Source: Stenopsyche tienmushanensis (lineage: Eukaryota > Arthropoda > Insecta > Trichoptera > Stenopsychidae). Taken from it: 64,000 nt of DNA. The DNA is taken from NCBI GenBank assembly GCA_008973525.1, contig WACJ01000114.1, forward strand, positions 62,001 to 126,000, in the 5' to 3' direction. Under the pieces are notes generated by a model. That model was not told the origin of the DNA, ran no database searches, and saw nothing but the letters and a program-made list of their open reading frames with translations. Both the position numbers and the translations under genes were made by a program. The stretch's first letter is position 1. Every line of letters begins with the position of its first letter. Positions 1 through 10,440 of this stretch are shown one piece after another.

Positions 1-160
1 ATAATTGTTCAAAAAAATAAAAATATTTTTTTTCATTTACTTAAAATATGTGTTTATTACATAAGACCCATTTTATCTCATAATTTTTAGCGAAAATCCT
101 CGAAAAAAAATCGTGAAAATAGCCTATTTTTGAGGCGCCTAAAGTGAGAAGACGCCTTAA
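1..160. mobile_element. TTAA-flanked element, copy A (cut by window edge)
   Basis: This is the terminal part of a repeat present in full at 5371-6280, 7609-8518 and 43498-44413. It ends in the shared terminus AAGTGAGAAGACGCCTTAA at 142-160, preceded by the shared block TAGCCTATTTTTGAGGCGCC. The remainder lies left of the window. Confidence 0.85.
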
Positions 161-1469
161 TGCTATAATATAAGTAAAGTCAAGTTTTTTTTAATTTAAG
201 ACATTACTAAAATATTACAAATTTAAACTGTGACTTTTTTTATTCTTTCATCAAAATGCTTTATTAGTAATTCATATTTATTGATTAAAAAATATTTCTT
301 TAAAGCAATGTATCGCCTTAAATATATGTATCGTAGAATATTCGTTTGAGATCAATTCTTTATCATCATTATGATAATTAAGCATCTTGGAAGGTTTTAC
401 TATTTAATGATATCAAACTTCAGAATCTCGTGTTTCCCTACGTAATGCCATTTATTTTCTTTCGTTCCAAATGACTTCAAATATCAATCCTGGAGCAAAA
501 CTCGCCGAATGCTCCTCTTGTTGCCGTTTCCATAAAATCGCATATATTCATCGATTTCCTCGGGGCTGGTTTGTTTTAATTAAAGAAATATAATTCAAGC
601 TCCATTAGCAGTCGGATTCCGAAGTTGATATCCTGAGCTAAATGTTTGGGCTTCGGGTGAACGAAGCACGCAGAACATACAAGCATTTATTGCCACCTTG
701 GTTGATAAATTAAGCTTGTGTTTGAAGTACAAACATGTGTGCTCAGTCTAAGGGTGGAAATCTACCTAATACAATTAATCCCTTAGCACCAGTGTTACAT
801 CACTTAACCACGTTTATACACCGAAACGCTAAACGAAACTTCCCCAAAACACAAATTCGCCGAATACACAAGCGAAACTTTCATAACTATACTTAAAACT
901 CTGTGGACTAATTGCTGTTTAATCAGCATCAGCTTCAAATTTTCAATATACAATTTTCAACAAGAAAATATATAATACATCTTCTACAAAGAACAACGAT
1001 GGAAGATACAATATTTATAGGGATAGCAATATTCAACATTGGAAATATCATTTCTGTATCACTGAATATGATGATTAAACAGCAATTTATTAAAAAATCT
1101 ACGAAAGTATGCAACATCTTCCTAAATATTTCCTCCATTAAATCATGAGATCGAGCAATGGTTTCATAAAAAAGAGGTTTTGAAAATAAAAGACATGTAA
1201 CTAAGTTATTTAACCCTAAACTATAAATCTACGTCAAAACGGCATGTATGCTGATTGTTAATACATATATTTTTAACGCTAGGTTTGTGGTTTCGAATCA
1301 ACTATTTCGCCGCCAAAAGCTATTGAGGATTGGTCGTATCGCATTGATAAGTGCTGCCATTTTGATAATATTAACATAAACACGTTACTTCGATGTATGA
1401 TTTGTTTATTTATAGCCTTTATGACTGTTGTTGAGTATCTATTTTAGGTAGAGATATAAATAAAGCACA
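161..1469. other. AT-rich stretch without recognisable gene
   Basis: No frame here shows a recognisable protein. The open frames on both strands around 912-1148 overlap each other and have no family-like composition or splice context. Confidence 0.5.
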
Positions 1470-1706
1470 ATGTCATCATCCCGGCGACAAAATCCTTCTG
1501 ATATCGAGAATGATTATACTCCAGAAGATCCCGATAGTGATTTGGAGGATGATGTATTCGAAGAGGATATTCGGAGCAACTTGGAGACAAATAAACCCAA
1601 ACAGATCAGGTTACCGCAAATAATATTATTTTATAACAAAGTTGATAAGCAATCCGTGAATTCTGTCACCTATGAGTTAGAATTTTGTAAAAGAATCGCA
1701 TTTTAC
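1470..1706 (+). pseudogene. piggyBac-derived fused reading frame
   Basis: The frame starts MSSSRRQNPSDIENDY and continues with a strongly acidic Asp/Glu-rich stretch, as at the N-terminus of piggyBac-type transposases. It then jumps directly to LPQIILFYNKVDKQSV, which resembles the late piggyBac segment KPQIMLFYNKHKGSVDV seen at about 17090-17150 in this window. I infer that N- and C-terminal parts were joined by a large internal deletion. The 3' side is cut off by the hAT-like repeat at 1707, whose end supplies the last residues and stop at about 1730. A chance acidic frame is the alternative. Confidence 0.45.
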
Positions 1707-2481
1707 TCCCGGGATCCTGGACAGTTTTAGGTACTTAAGAATTCCGGGATTAGAAAACGTAATCCCGAAAATTTCGGGAATGAAATTTTTATTTAACAAA
1801 AATCGTACACATCATCAACACGATGAAGGCTACTAAATCGAGACATTCCCGCCGAAATCTGGACGCTTGGAAAAAGTGGCGTAATTACTAATTGGCAAAC
1901 TTAGGCGACACCCAGAGGCAGTAACTATCTAATCTATGTATAGCGTACATATATGTTTTTCAAATTGTTATATTTACCTTCCCCACCGGTGATGTATTTA
2001 CTACACCTCGACTCTAATAATGGGAATATCGATGTGAAATATAATAGATACGGTGTTCAGAATTTTTGTATTCTTCCGTAATATAATTATGAATCACATC
2101 AAAGTATTATAGTATATAAGTATTCATCTGCAGCGACGGAAATAAATAATTTGTCGGGAAATCGGAAATTTTGCGAGTTTTAGTCCGTGTCTCAGCAGAA
2201 AGGAATTTTATCAGTCACATTGATGATGTTATACGAAAATAAGCAGCAAGTTGTCTGACTTCCAAAATCAGATCCAGACTAAATGATGAAACACTAATGT
2301 TTAATGTTAATGTTACTTCGGGCATATTTTCAAAATAATATTAGAATTTTTTAGTGTTTTATTTATCTATTTTTTAGTTGTATTTTTATCTTTTCTTAAA
2401 TAAATAAAATTCTTTGGTCTTCAAGTGATTTTTTATATTGAACCAAAGGACTTATTAGTAATTTTTGATCAAATTTATCAA
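1707..2481 (+). mobile_element. hAT non-autonomous element, copy 1 (truncated)
   Basis: It aligns along most of its length with the elements at 28227-29209 and 32301-33262, sharing for example CAACACGATGAAGGCTACTA and the block around CTGCAGCGACGGAAATAAAT. Both termini are eroded: the first 15 or so bases of the left terminal repeat and the whole right terminal repeat are missing. An internal deletion near 2238 removes most of the hAT dimerisation-domain remnant, leaving only the part around AGCAGCAAGTTGTCTGACTT. Confidence 0.8.
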
Positions 2482-2788
2482 TGCCGATTTTGAAACCCGA
2501 AAAACCCTAATTGAAACGCAGAATTATGCAATTTCCATGGAACACCATGTTAACTAAAGATCCAATTCAACAACATTGTATTCAATATGATTCATCCTAG
2601 ATTATGAAGACCTTTTGTTGTTGATAATTTAAAACCGCATAAGAACATTTTAAAATCGTATATTCGAAGAAATCCTGTAATATTTGAGCCTGGACCCATT
2701 TCATTTCATTTTAAAGCATTAAAACCATTGCCCAAATTAATTTAATCGCCTTGTGCAGATTCGCTAATTTTTTTGACACCGAATAAGT

Positions 2789-3112
2789 TCACCGATCGGG
2801 GATTCGGTTCCCGGATGCCGTAGGAATCCTCATCCCTGGATAAAATTTATAGGCCACCATTATTTTTGTTAATTGTTTTATCTCGGTTAGCACACATGCT
2901 CCCGCGGAGGCGGCCATGTTTATTAGTGCGGCAAATTTTGGGGTTGAAATTTTTTCCCGAATAAATTCATCGCTATATTGCGTACCTCGATAAAAAAGAG
3001 GTCCCTGGATTTGCATAGGAACGGTAAATCGCGTGTCCCAATCATTACTTTGCTGAAAAGCAATGATTGAAACTTGTAAAAGATTATCATTGCTTATCAT
3101 TATAGAGTGCAT
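2789..3112 (-). CDS. Hypothetical protein, 107 aa, unrecognised
   Basis: An uninterrupted frame from ATG at 3112 to a stop at 2789. I do not recognise the product. It has no signal peptide, membrane segment or clear motif. Ordinary composition (for example FYRGTQYSDEFIREK and AALINMAASAGACV) and higher GC than its surroundings make it more gene-like than most frames here. It could be one exon of a larger gene or debris of an unknown mobile element. No similar copy was noticed elsewhere in the window. Confidence 0.3.
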   Translation of the reverse strand: MHSIMISNDNLLQVSIIAFQQSNDWDTRFTVPMQIQGPLFYRGTQYSDEFIREKISTPKFAALINMAASAGACVLTEIKQLTKIMVAYKFYPGMRIPTASGNRIPDR

Positions 3113-4253
3113 ATGTCCATGGAATTTGGAATATATGATAAATTTAAAAAATACTTGTCAACAATTATAGCGGCTAAACCATGGACGATATTGATTAAAA
3201 TTCCCTATATCCCAAATTCTCTATCTTATTCCGAATAATCGGGACTAAGTTATTTTTGTTTGGTCAACTAATGTCCCGATTATGAGAAAATAGCCACATG
3301 AGTCCGAAATAAACGACTTTTTGTTGTCGCTCTCAATGTTTACAATCTTTATAGATTAGACTCTCGATTGACTGAAGCGGTGAAGATATAAAAATCTAGA
3401 TCAAAATTCTTAAGGATATATAATTGCTATTAACAATAGCTTTATAGATCACCATTATTATATAGTGTTTGAAGAGTACATTTTTATTTTTTTCAATAGC
3501 AAGAAACTCTAAATTTACAAGATAGACAGGTGTCATTAATGATTGATAGCCACATATGCGCTGGTATATTTACAAACATGTTAGAAAGCATATCTCCTCA
3601 GCGCAAATGATCTCTACCCAAGGTATTCAGGCTTTAGCAAATTAAACAGTTTATCAACTAAGTTTTCAATGCTTGATGTAAATAACTTCAGCACTGCCTT
3701 AACAAGCAACGAGAGGATATATTTAATGATAATCGATCAAATAAGCCGTTGCGTGCCATTGTAGAACAATGTGGCGGTGTCGTGTATTTCCGTGAAGACA
3801 TATTTACGATACACCAATAAATATGGTAAACCCAGGCCCAAGAAATGTGGGCGACATCGCTTAACGACTCGTCTGCTAAAGGCACAGGAAGAGCTATGGG
3901 ACAACATTTAAGACACCACATCGTGTAGCATAAAAATCAAGAGACCATTCTTCACTGAACCTGCTCAAACACACTGAAATATTCCTCCGGCCAAGTCCTT
4001 CGTTCAACAGCCCGTTTTGAGGCGACAAGAATTAACCATGTTTGTGCTTTGATGTCTTTAGTTTACGTGAACCGTAGCTCGAATTGACTTAACAAAGATA
4101 ATTCAACGCAAGAATTCTCAAACTTTTCTTATCTTGATTTTACTCTTCCCCATTTCAATGAAGAAAACCACCCAGCTAATACTATTGATATTATGCGCTT
4201 GAAGACACCAAAATTTTTTTTAAACGTTTTATATCAAATTATCCGACACCCAA
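3113..4253. other. Non-coding or unrecognised stretch
   Basis: No supported gene. Around 3800-3920 on the + strand a short basic frame (KYGKPRPKKCGRHRL) faintly resembles the linker of Tc1-like transposases, but it is too short and broken to call. Confidence 0.4.
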
Positions 4254-4668
4254 TACAGTGGAACCACGGCTTACGAGTTTTCCTGGTTACGAGTTTTTCG
4301 GGTTACGTTAGAATTTTTGTCTCGGTTTACGAGCAAAATTTCGGGTTACGAGTAGCTCGAGCGAGTATGAGCGAATTTCACCGGTTTTGTTAACTACCAT
4401 ATGAAAAAGTAAAACTCGGTGATTGCGAGAGTGAATCTATTGACAATATTTTATACTTACATTAACATTATTATAGTTATTATACAATAAAATAATATTA
4501 TTTATTATAAAATGGTTTTTTTTTCGTAATAATATTTTTGGGGATCCAGAACACATTAATTGCATTTCCATTATTTCTTATGAGAAAACTCGTTTTGGGT
4601 TACGAGTTTTTCGGCCTACGAGCTACTTTCCGGAACGAATTAAACTCGTAACCCGAGGTTCCACTGTA
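4254..4668. mobile_element. pogo/Tigger-like MITE with TA target duplication
   Basis: The ends are inverted copies: ACAGTGGAACCACGGCTTAC on the left and GTAACCCGAGGTTCCACTGT on the right, each flanked by TA. At 415 bp with no coding capacity and internal repeats of TTACGAGTTTTTCGG, it fits a non-autonomous member of the pogo branch of Tc1/mariner elements. Confidence 0.8.
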
Positions 4669-4770
4669 CTTTTAAATGATACTTGTTTTGTTCTCTCATA
4701 CCTCATACAAACCGGTATTTCGTTATGCTAAATTTGCTATGATACGATGCATTATTTGTACCCTCACATC

Positions 4771-5347
4771 TTATAAGTCTAGGATTTGAATCGTAGGAAA
4801 TCCGGGAAAATCAAGTCCATGAATTCCAAAACGCGGCAACTTTGCTTTATACTCGTGCAACCTTATAAGAGAATTCCGATCAGCAACAATTATTCTACCA
4901 TTTAAGTCTGTCCTGAGTCTCTTCTCTCCAATTGTGCAGGTCTCATTATAGTATATGTCCATGAACTTCTGATTGGTATTTATCAATTCAGTCGGAACAA
5001 TATGAAGTTTTTCCTTAACATTTTTATGTAGAACCTCTCGACTGTAATGATTAATGTTTCACACATGTAAACAACTCTTTGTCTATAAATTTCCATATTC
5101 AAATAAAAATAAGAAGAAATATATATAGTCGCAAGGCTTCAGACAATAGGTCTCTTGCTCAAGCATATTCTAAGCCAATTTGAGGACGACGGAGGGAAGC
5201 CGTTTTCTTTCGGCCAAGGTTCATATACCAAGATAACTCTTCAGTTTTTAAAGACATTTGATATAAAGCTCCCTCTTCCTCAGCTATTCTTCCCTCGCTA
5301 AGTAGAAAGGCCACGACGAGCAAGACAACTTTTTCGAAGCTGCACAT
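4771..5347 (-). CDS. Putative secreted protein, two exons, about 129 aa
   Basis: Exon 1 runs 5347-5229 on the - strand and starts MCSFEKVVLLVVAFLLSEG, a clear signal-peptide pattern (short polar start, hydrophobic core, likely cleavage after GRIA). A donor G|GTATATG follows. Exon 2 runs 5041-4771 after an acceptor TTAATCATTACAG and stays open for 89 codons to a TAA. The join is phase 2, restores the frame and makes a Cys codon; without splicing exon 1 would stop after 62 residues. The mature part is hydrophilic with one NETC glycosylation-like site and two cysteines. Only 23 bp separate the start codon from TTAA element B, so the promoter may lie in or beyond the transposon. Family unknown. 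The splice model is unproven; a 62-residue unspliced peptide is the alternative. Confidence 0.4.
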
Positions 5348-5370
5348 TATTCCGCAATCAAACTATTAAT

Positions 5371-6280
5371 CTCACTTTAGGCGCCTCAAAAATAGGCTAT
5401 TTTCGGGATTTTTTTTCGAGGATTTTCGCTAAAAATTATGGAATAAAATGGATCTTATGTAATAAACACATCTTTCAAGTACATGAAAAAAAATATTTTT
5501 TTGAACAATTATTATAATAAAACAGTGGCATCGAAAAACCCGTGTAGAAATGTTATGTTCGTGGCTTGTTGATGGTATCTCCGAGATGGATCTTTTGAAA
5601 CAAAAAAATAAAACGGTTTTAGATTCAGTATATCAGTAGCTATAACGTATATCATCAGATTTTTGATATTCGCGAAAATAACAAAATGGCGCACGTTTTT
5701 CGAAAAAGTAAAAAAAAACGCGTTTTTTTTGCAGTTTTTTGTAATAAAAAAATGACTTAAAATCAAAATTTCAAAAATCTGATGATATGCGCTATAGCCA
5801 TAACTATGATGAATATGTCATTCAAATTTCATGACAATCGGCCGGATAGTTTTCGAAATTTCATCAACAAGCCACCGAAAAACCTTGTTTTGAGATAAAC
5901 GCGTTTAAAGTTTTGACTGCAGAAAAATTGCCCAGACACAGCTGTTGAAACACTCGTTGTTATTTTGGGTATTTCCTCCGGAGATCTTCATAAATCGGTT
6001 TCAAAACCTCGTGAACATCCTCAGCTAGAGCAGAAGGATGTTTAAAAGTGTCTATCTGATTGTTTTTTACCACTTTCTTGTACTTGCACCATGAGTCTGA
6101 ACAATACGTATGCAGGCGGGTGCTCTCAGGTAGTCACCTAACGGTCGCCCAAAAATGTAGTTAGACTCGTCCGATCGTTATGAAATTTCGATATATTATT
6201 TTTGAAGATATGTACTTTCAAAATTTAAAAAAAAATAAAAATCGATTTTTTTAAATTTGCAAAGTGAGAAGACGCCTTAA
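5371..6280. mobile_element. TTAA-flanked element, copy B
   Basis: About 910 bp, nearly colinear with copy D (43498-44413) and inverted relative to copy C. The right end AAGTGAGAAGACGCCTTAA is intact; on the left the first 12 bases are replaced, so it begins at CTCACTTTAGGCGCC. It carries the same internal blocks as its siblings, including AGCTGTTGAAACACTCGTTG. Confidence 0.85.
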
Positions 6281-6363
6281 AATTGCTCTTTATCATCGGG
6301 GAAAATTTACCGGGTTCTATAATTTTGTATTAAATTCTAATCAGTTATGCATTTATTTTTCAG

Positions 6364-6499
6364 AACCACAGCAAATACAGATGATTCTCAAACAACGACT
6401 GTCGAAAATCATCCCCCGAACCTGATCCAAGTAGAAAATATTATACATAAGCAGATCGAAAGGATTTTCCTACGATCTAAGACGAGTTACGATAAAAAT
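6364..6499 (+). other. Candidate orphan exon, 136 nt
   Basis: A pyrimidine-rich acceptor ending TTTTTCAG precedes it and a consensus donor GTAAGT follows. Only one of the three frames is open. It encodes 45 residues beginning TTANTDDSQTTTVENHPPN and ending RIFLRSKTSYDKN, entering in phase 1 and leaving in phase 0. No matching neighbouring exon was found. It sits between two inverted copies of the TTAA element. It may belong to an unrecognised host gene or be chance. Confidence 0.3.
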
Positions 6500-7111
6500 G
6501 TAAGTTGAAAACAAAAATTCCTCTCTATAATTATGATTCATGTTAAAAATCAAAGTTATTAGACCACATTGCATCTGCCCATTGCAAACCATCAATTTAT
6601 TTGCTATGGAATGCCTCAAATTAACATGTATTGAATGCCTAAATAAAGATCATGCTTCGTACAATTTTTAACCAAACTAATTTTACAATGCGATCTATTT
6701 CGACGGTGATATACGAGTCTATATTGATAATCCTGTTAAGAACTAGTCTCATCCAGTTTGCTATTCAAATCTGGATTTTGTCTGTGTTTTACAGTTAATT
6801 ATATTATTATTTAAAAAAATCACATAGTTAAGCAGGATTTTTCATGCAAACAGTCATACATATCATGCTAAATGATATACAAAGGCGCAATGTTTTCGAA
6901 ATGAGATTCCATAGCGTTTTGCACAAAACGTTCGTATTTAATTTTTAAAAATACACGTGGCATTTAAATATCCATCCAGAAAAACATTCGAAAAGTACCT
7001 TTTTTATCACGCAGTATTATTACATTTAATTATATTTTATACAGTGTTAATTTGCAAATCTCCCATCGTGAAATAATGAAGGTAGAGTACGTGTTCAAGC
7101 TATTCAGATCA

Positions 7112-7519
7112 TTAAAATACATTAACTTCGTACGGCGATTTTTTTGAATAACCCTCGTTAGGGTTGATGGGGCTTTTTAAATGCGCACCCTTTTGTGATG
7201 CCGGTACTCGGAAATGTGAAAAACATAACAAAGACCCATTTACGGTTATGGCCATGAAATGAGCTTTACATATTTGATTATGGATCAAACCTCTCTGACG
7301 GGAAAAACTCAGCATTAAGCAATGCTTGCGCTGCAAAAACATACCCATCAAATTATCAGGCTGAAGATCTATGTTTATGTCTTCGAGTTTTCCCAACGAC
7401 ATTGCCATACTGTGAGCGTCATTTTTTGGATGATATTTAAATGAAATTTCCTCGTCTCGATCAAAGCAGATTAAAGCTTTTCGAAACTTAAAACCATGAA
7501 AAATTGTATTAGAAAGCAT
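7112..7519 (-). CDS. Hypothetical protein, 135 aa, unrecognised
   Basis: The frame is open from ATG at 7519 to a stop at 7112. The translation starts MLSNTIFHGFKFRKALICF and contains KYHPKNDAHSMAMSLGKLE. I recognise no domain, signal peptide or transmembrane segment. It is among the longest uninterrupted frames in the first 15 kb and lies in the unique segment between TTAA elements B and C. The Asn/Ser/Lys-rich tail may be read-through past a lost splice site. It could be a real single-exon gene, an exon, or chance in low-stop sequence. Confidence 0.3.
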   Translation of the reverse strand: MLSNTIFHGFKFRKALICFDRDEEISFKYHPKNDAHSMAMSLGKLEDINIDLQPDNLMGMFLQRKHCLMLSFSRQRGLIHNQICKAHFMAITVNGSLLCFSHFRVPASQKGAHLKSPINPNEGYSKKSPYEVNVF

Positions 7520-7608
7520 TACATTTTTATCTTATACCCATAATGATATAATTCCTGCAAGCAATTGTGTAATCGTTTTTTTCGTTTTGTGTAAAATACA
7601 TATTTGAC

Positions 7609-8518
7609 TTAAGGCGCCTTCTCACTTTACAAATTTAAAAAAACGATTTTTATTTTATTTTAAATTTTGAAAGTACATATCTTCAAAAATGTTATATCGA
7701 AATTTCATAAAGATCGGACGAGTCTAACTACATTTTTGGCCGACCGTTAGGTGACTACCTGAGAGCACCCGGCTGCATACGTATTGTTCAGACTCATGGT
7801 GTAAATACAAGAAAGTGGTGAAAAACAATCAGATAGAAACTTTTAAACATCCTTCTGCTCTAGCTGAGGATGTTCACGAGGTTTTGAAACCGATTTATGA
7901 AGATCTTCGGAGGAAATATCCAAAATAACAACGAGTGTTTCAACAGCTGTGTCTGGGCAATTTTTCTGCAACCAAAACTTTAAACGCGTTTATCTCAAAA
8001 CAAGGTTTTTCGGTGGCTTGTTGATGAAATTTCGGAAACTATCCGGCCGATTGTCATGAAATTTGAATGACATATTCCTCATAGTTATGGCTATAGCGCA
8101 TATCATCAGATTTTTGAAATTTTGTTTTTAAGTAATTTTTTTTTACAAAAAACTGCAAAAAAAACGCGTTTTTTTACTTTTTCGTAAAACGTGCGCCATT
8201 TTGTTATTTTCGCAAATATCAAAAATCTGATGATATGCGCTATAGCCACTGATATACTGAATCTAAAACTGTTTTATTTTTTTGTTTCAAATTATCCATC
8301 TCGGAGATACCATCAACAAGCCACGAACATAACATTTCTACACGGGTTTTTTATTATAATAATTGTTCAAAAAAATAAAAATATTTTTTTTCATTTACTT
8401 GAAAGATGTGTTTATTACATAAGATCCATTTTATCTCATAATTTTTAGCGAAAATCTTCGAAAAAAAATCGTGAAAATAGCCTATTTTTGAGGCGCCTAA
8501 AGTGAGAAGACGCCTTAA
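7609..8518. mobile_element. TTAA-flanked element, copy C (complete)
   Basis: Both ends are present with TTAA at each side: TTAAGGCGCCTTCTCACTTT on the left and AAGTGAGAAGACGCCTTAA on the right. On the + strand, 7795-7927 holds an open stretch with CKYKKVVKNNQI and KPIYEDLRRKYPK, conserved as a degenerate frame in copies B and D, so the family probably derives from a coding transposon. The TTAA target fits piggyBac- or Kolobok-type elements. Which one is not decidable by eye. Confidence 0.85.
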
Positions 8519-9049
8519 ATCTTCTATTAAAACCCATTTTAAAAATTAAATTAATCAAAACGCTTTTGTTAATCCTTTCAGTACGCATGCACGAATTTAT
8601 CATAATCATAAAATTTTATTCTCAGCATCCCGAATGCCTATGTGCATTTATTATATACATGCATTTATAATCTTCGAAATATTGTAATCTAGTGATATGT
8701 GATTTGCCTTAAATGAAATTTTGCCTGTTTAAAGCATTAAAAGGTATTGATTGTGCAGCATTAAAAAGGAAATTATATTAGTTTCAGGCTTGAATTTGAA
8801 AGTGAATGAAGTCGAACTTGAGGTAAGCATGAATCTAATCGATAATGATATTTATATCTGTCTTTGCCTTTGACAAATTTATCATAGACTTGATCTTATT
8901 TATTGATCGCAAAATCTAGAAACATATAACTCAAACGGGGACTTGTTGATCAAATTATAAAAATAAAAGCCCCTCATAGCATAACGTTTACGCATTAGTT
9001 ACAAATGAACACTTGATTTAAAGTCTAGATTTATCGATTACTACCCGCA
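8519..9049. other. AT-rich stretch without recognisable gene
   Basis: Nothing supported. A 35-nt block at about 8789-8823 lies between TTTCAG and GTAAGC and could be a microexon, but it does not continue the frame of the candidate exon at 6364-6499. Confidence 0.4.
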
Positions 9050-9720
9050 TACAATGGACATTTTTCTTTGCAGCCTTAAAATCAGAGCCATTCTTCCAAG
9101 TTTCAACATCTTTATTCAAAAATTGTGATGAGATACCCAGTATCTGGAAAAATTGTAGATTTGCTAGTCACAAAGTCTTCTATGCCTTTTTCGGTGATGT
9201 ATTCGACATCAATGCTTTTTCTTTTCGGGCATTCTTCTACATCTTCGATTCTTAGTGTAACTACCATATATTGCTTATTTTTAACTGAAAGTTCGTCGTC
9301 AAAAAATGCAAGACACCAACTCTTCCGACAAGTACCATAAATGGCCCAGTACTTTTTTCATGGCAATTTAGGCCATTGTTTGGTTTATATTTTCAAAGGA
9401 TACCAGGTCTATAATAATTGTAGGTCATTTATTGGTGCTGAATATTCGACAGGGGCTTAAAACCAGTATTTTATATATATTACAATTACGTGAAAAGACT
9501 TTCTTCTCGTGAAAAGAAGCTTTAACCATCCATTTAGTATGGTTAAAGCTTGACTGTAGTGAAGTAGTGAGTCTTTCTGCATGCTATTCCACTTCAAAAT
9601 AGACTAATAAAAATACCAGAATCAATGAATCAGATTAATAGTTAGGTGGCCATGCAACGTTTTTTTCTGAAATTTTTGACTTATGATTGCGACCTCTAAA
9701 ATCTTTTTTGTTGTACCCTA
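9050..9720. repeat. Interspersed repeat, copy 1 of 2
   Basis: Matches 41285-42510 over several hundred bases, including CTTTGCAGCCTTAAAATCAG and, near the right end, the block around TTAGGTGGCCATGCAACG. Copy 2 holds extra sequence in the middle. On the - strand copy 2 reads an open tail (WKDDSDFKAAKKMVH), so the repeat probably derives from a transposase gene. The superfamily was not identified. Confidence 0.6.
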
Positions 9721-9869
9721 ATGTAGATACACAAAAGACAAAAACATACACAATAGATTAGCAAAATTATATATTTACATTTAGTAATCACAGGTTTATT
9801 CATTTCACATTTAAACAAACTTACATATAAACTGCTTAATAAACAAGAAAATAAAACAACGACTATATT

Positions 9870-10440
9870 CATCAAGTATCCTTCAAGAGTGACACATTCA
9901 TTCCAATGCTTCTAACATTTGGAGGTCTTTTTCGTAGAACGATTTATCTTTAGCCCTCAAAATAGGCTTCAGTTTCGGCAATAACTTCTTCATTAGAGCC
10001 AAATCTCTTTCTCTGGAGCATTATTTTTAGGTCTGCAGACAGATGGTAGTCGCTGGGAGCCAAATCTGGAAAACACTTTAGATGGGAAAGCAATTTAAAC
10101 TGCAATTCGTGCAATTTTACCACTGCTGCGATGGACTTGTGATTGTGCACTTTTATCTTCTTTATTTGAGGCCAATTTTTGATGTTTTTTCCTTTCTCAA
10201 TGTAATTTATGAATAAAATACCATACGCATACCAAAATATAATACGAGGCCATTCGCGATTTCGGTCGCTTTGAGCGACTTTCAATGATTTTTGTCCACT
10301 TAGGCCAAATACAAATGGCAAAATGATGAAAACACTGCCTTCTGATATCTTTACGATGTAAGTTATCTCACGCCATTTCAATTTACCTTCATTCAAAATC
10401 GGTTTGTGAACGTTTTTTTTTTAAGTTTTCCCACGAACTT
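9870..10440 (-). pseudogene. mariner transposase relic (internally deleted)
   Basis: On the - strand the frame at 10396-9950 begins NEGKLKWREITYIVKISEGS, matching the helix-turn-helix region of mariner transposases. After a non-matching middle it resumes with HKSIAAVVKLHELQFKLLSH, PDLAPSDYHL and KRFGSNEEVIAETEAYFEG, the characteristic C-terminal block that includes the final catalytic Asp. The central catalytic region is largely missing, and further C-terminal fragments (WNECVTLEGY) lie in another frame near 9890. It is an old, inactive copy. Confidence 0.8.

Noticed and set aside
3688..3960. Possible Tc1 transposase linker
   Set aside because: Only about 15 basic residues look similar, with no catalytic motif or terminal repeats nearby.
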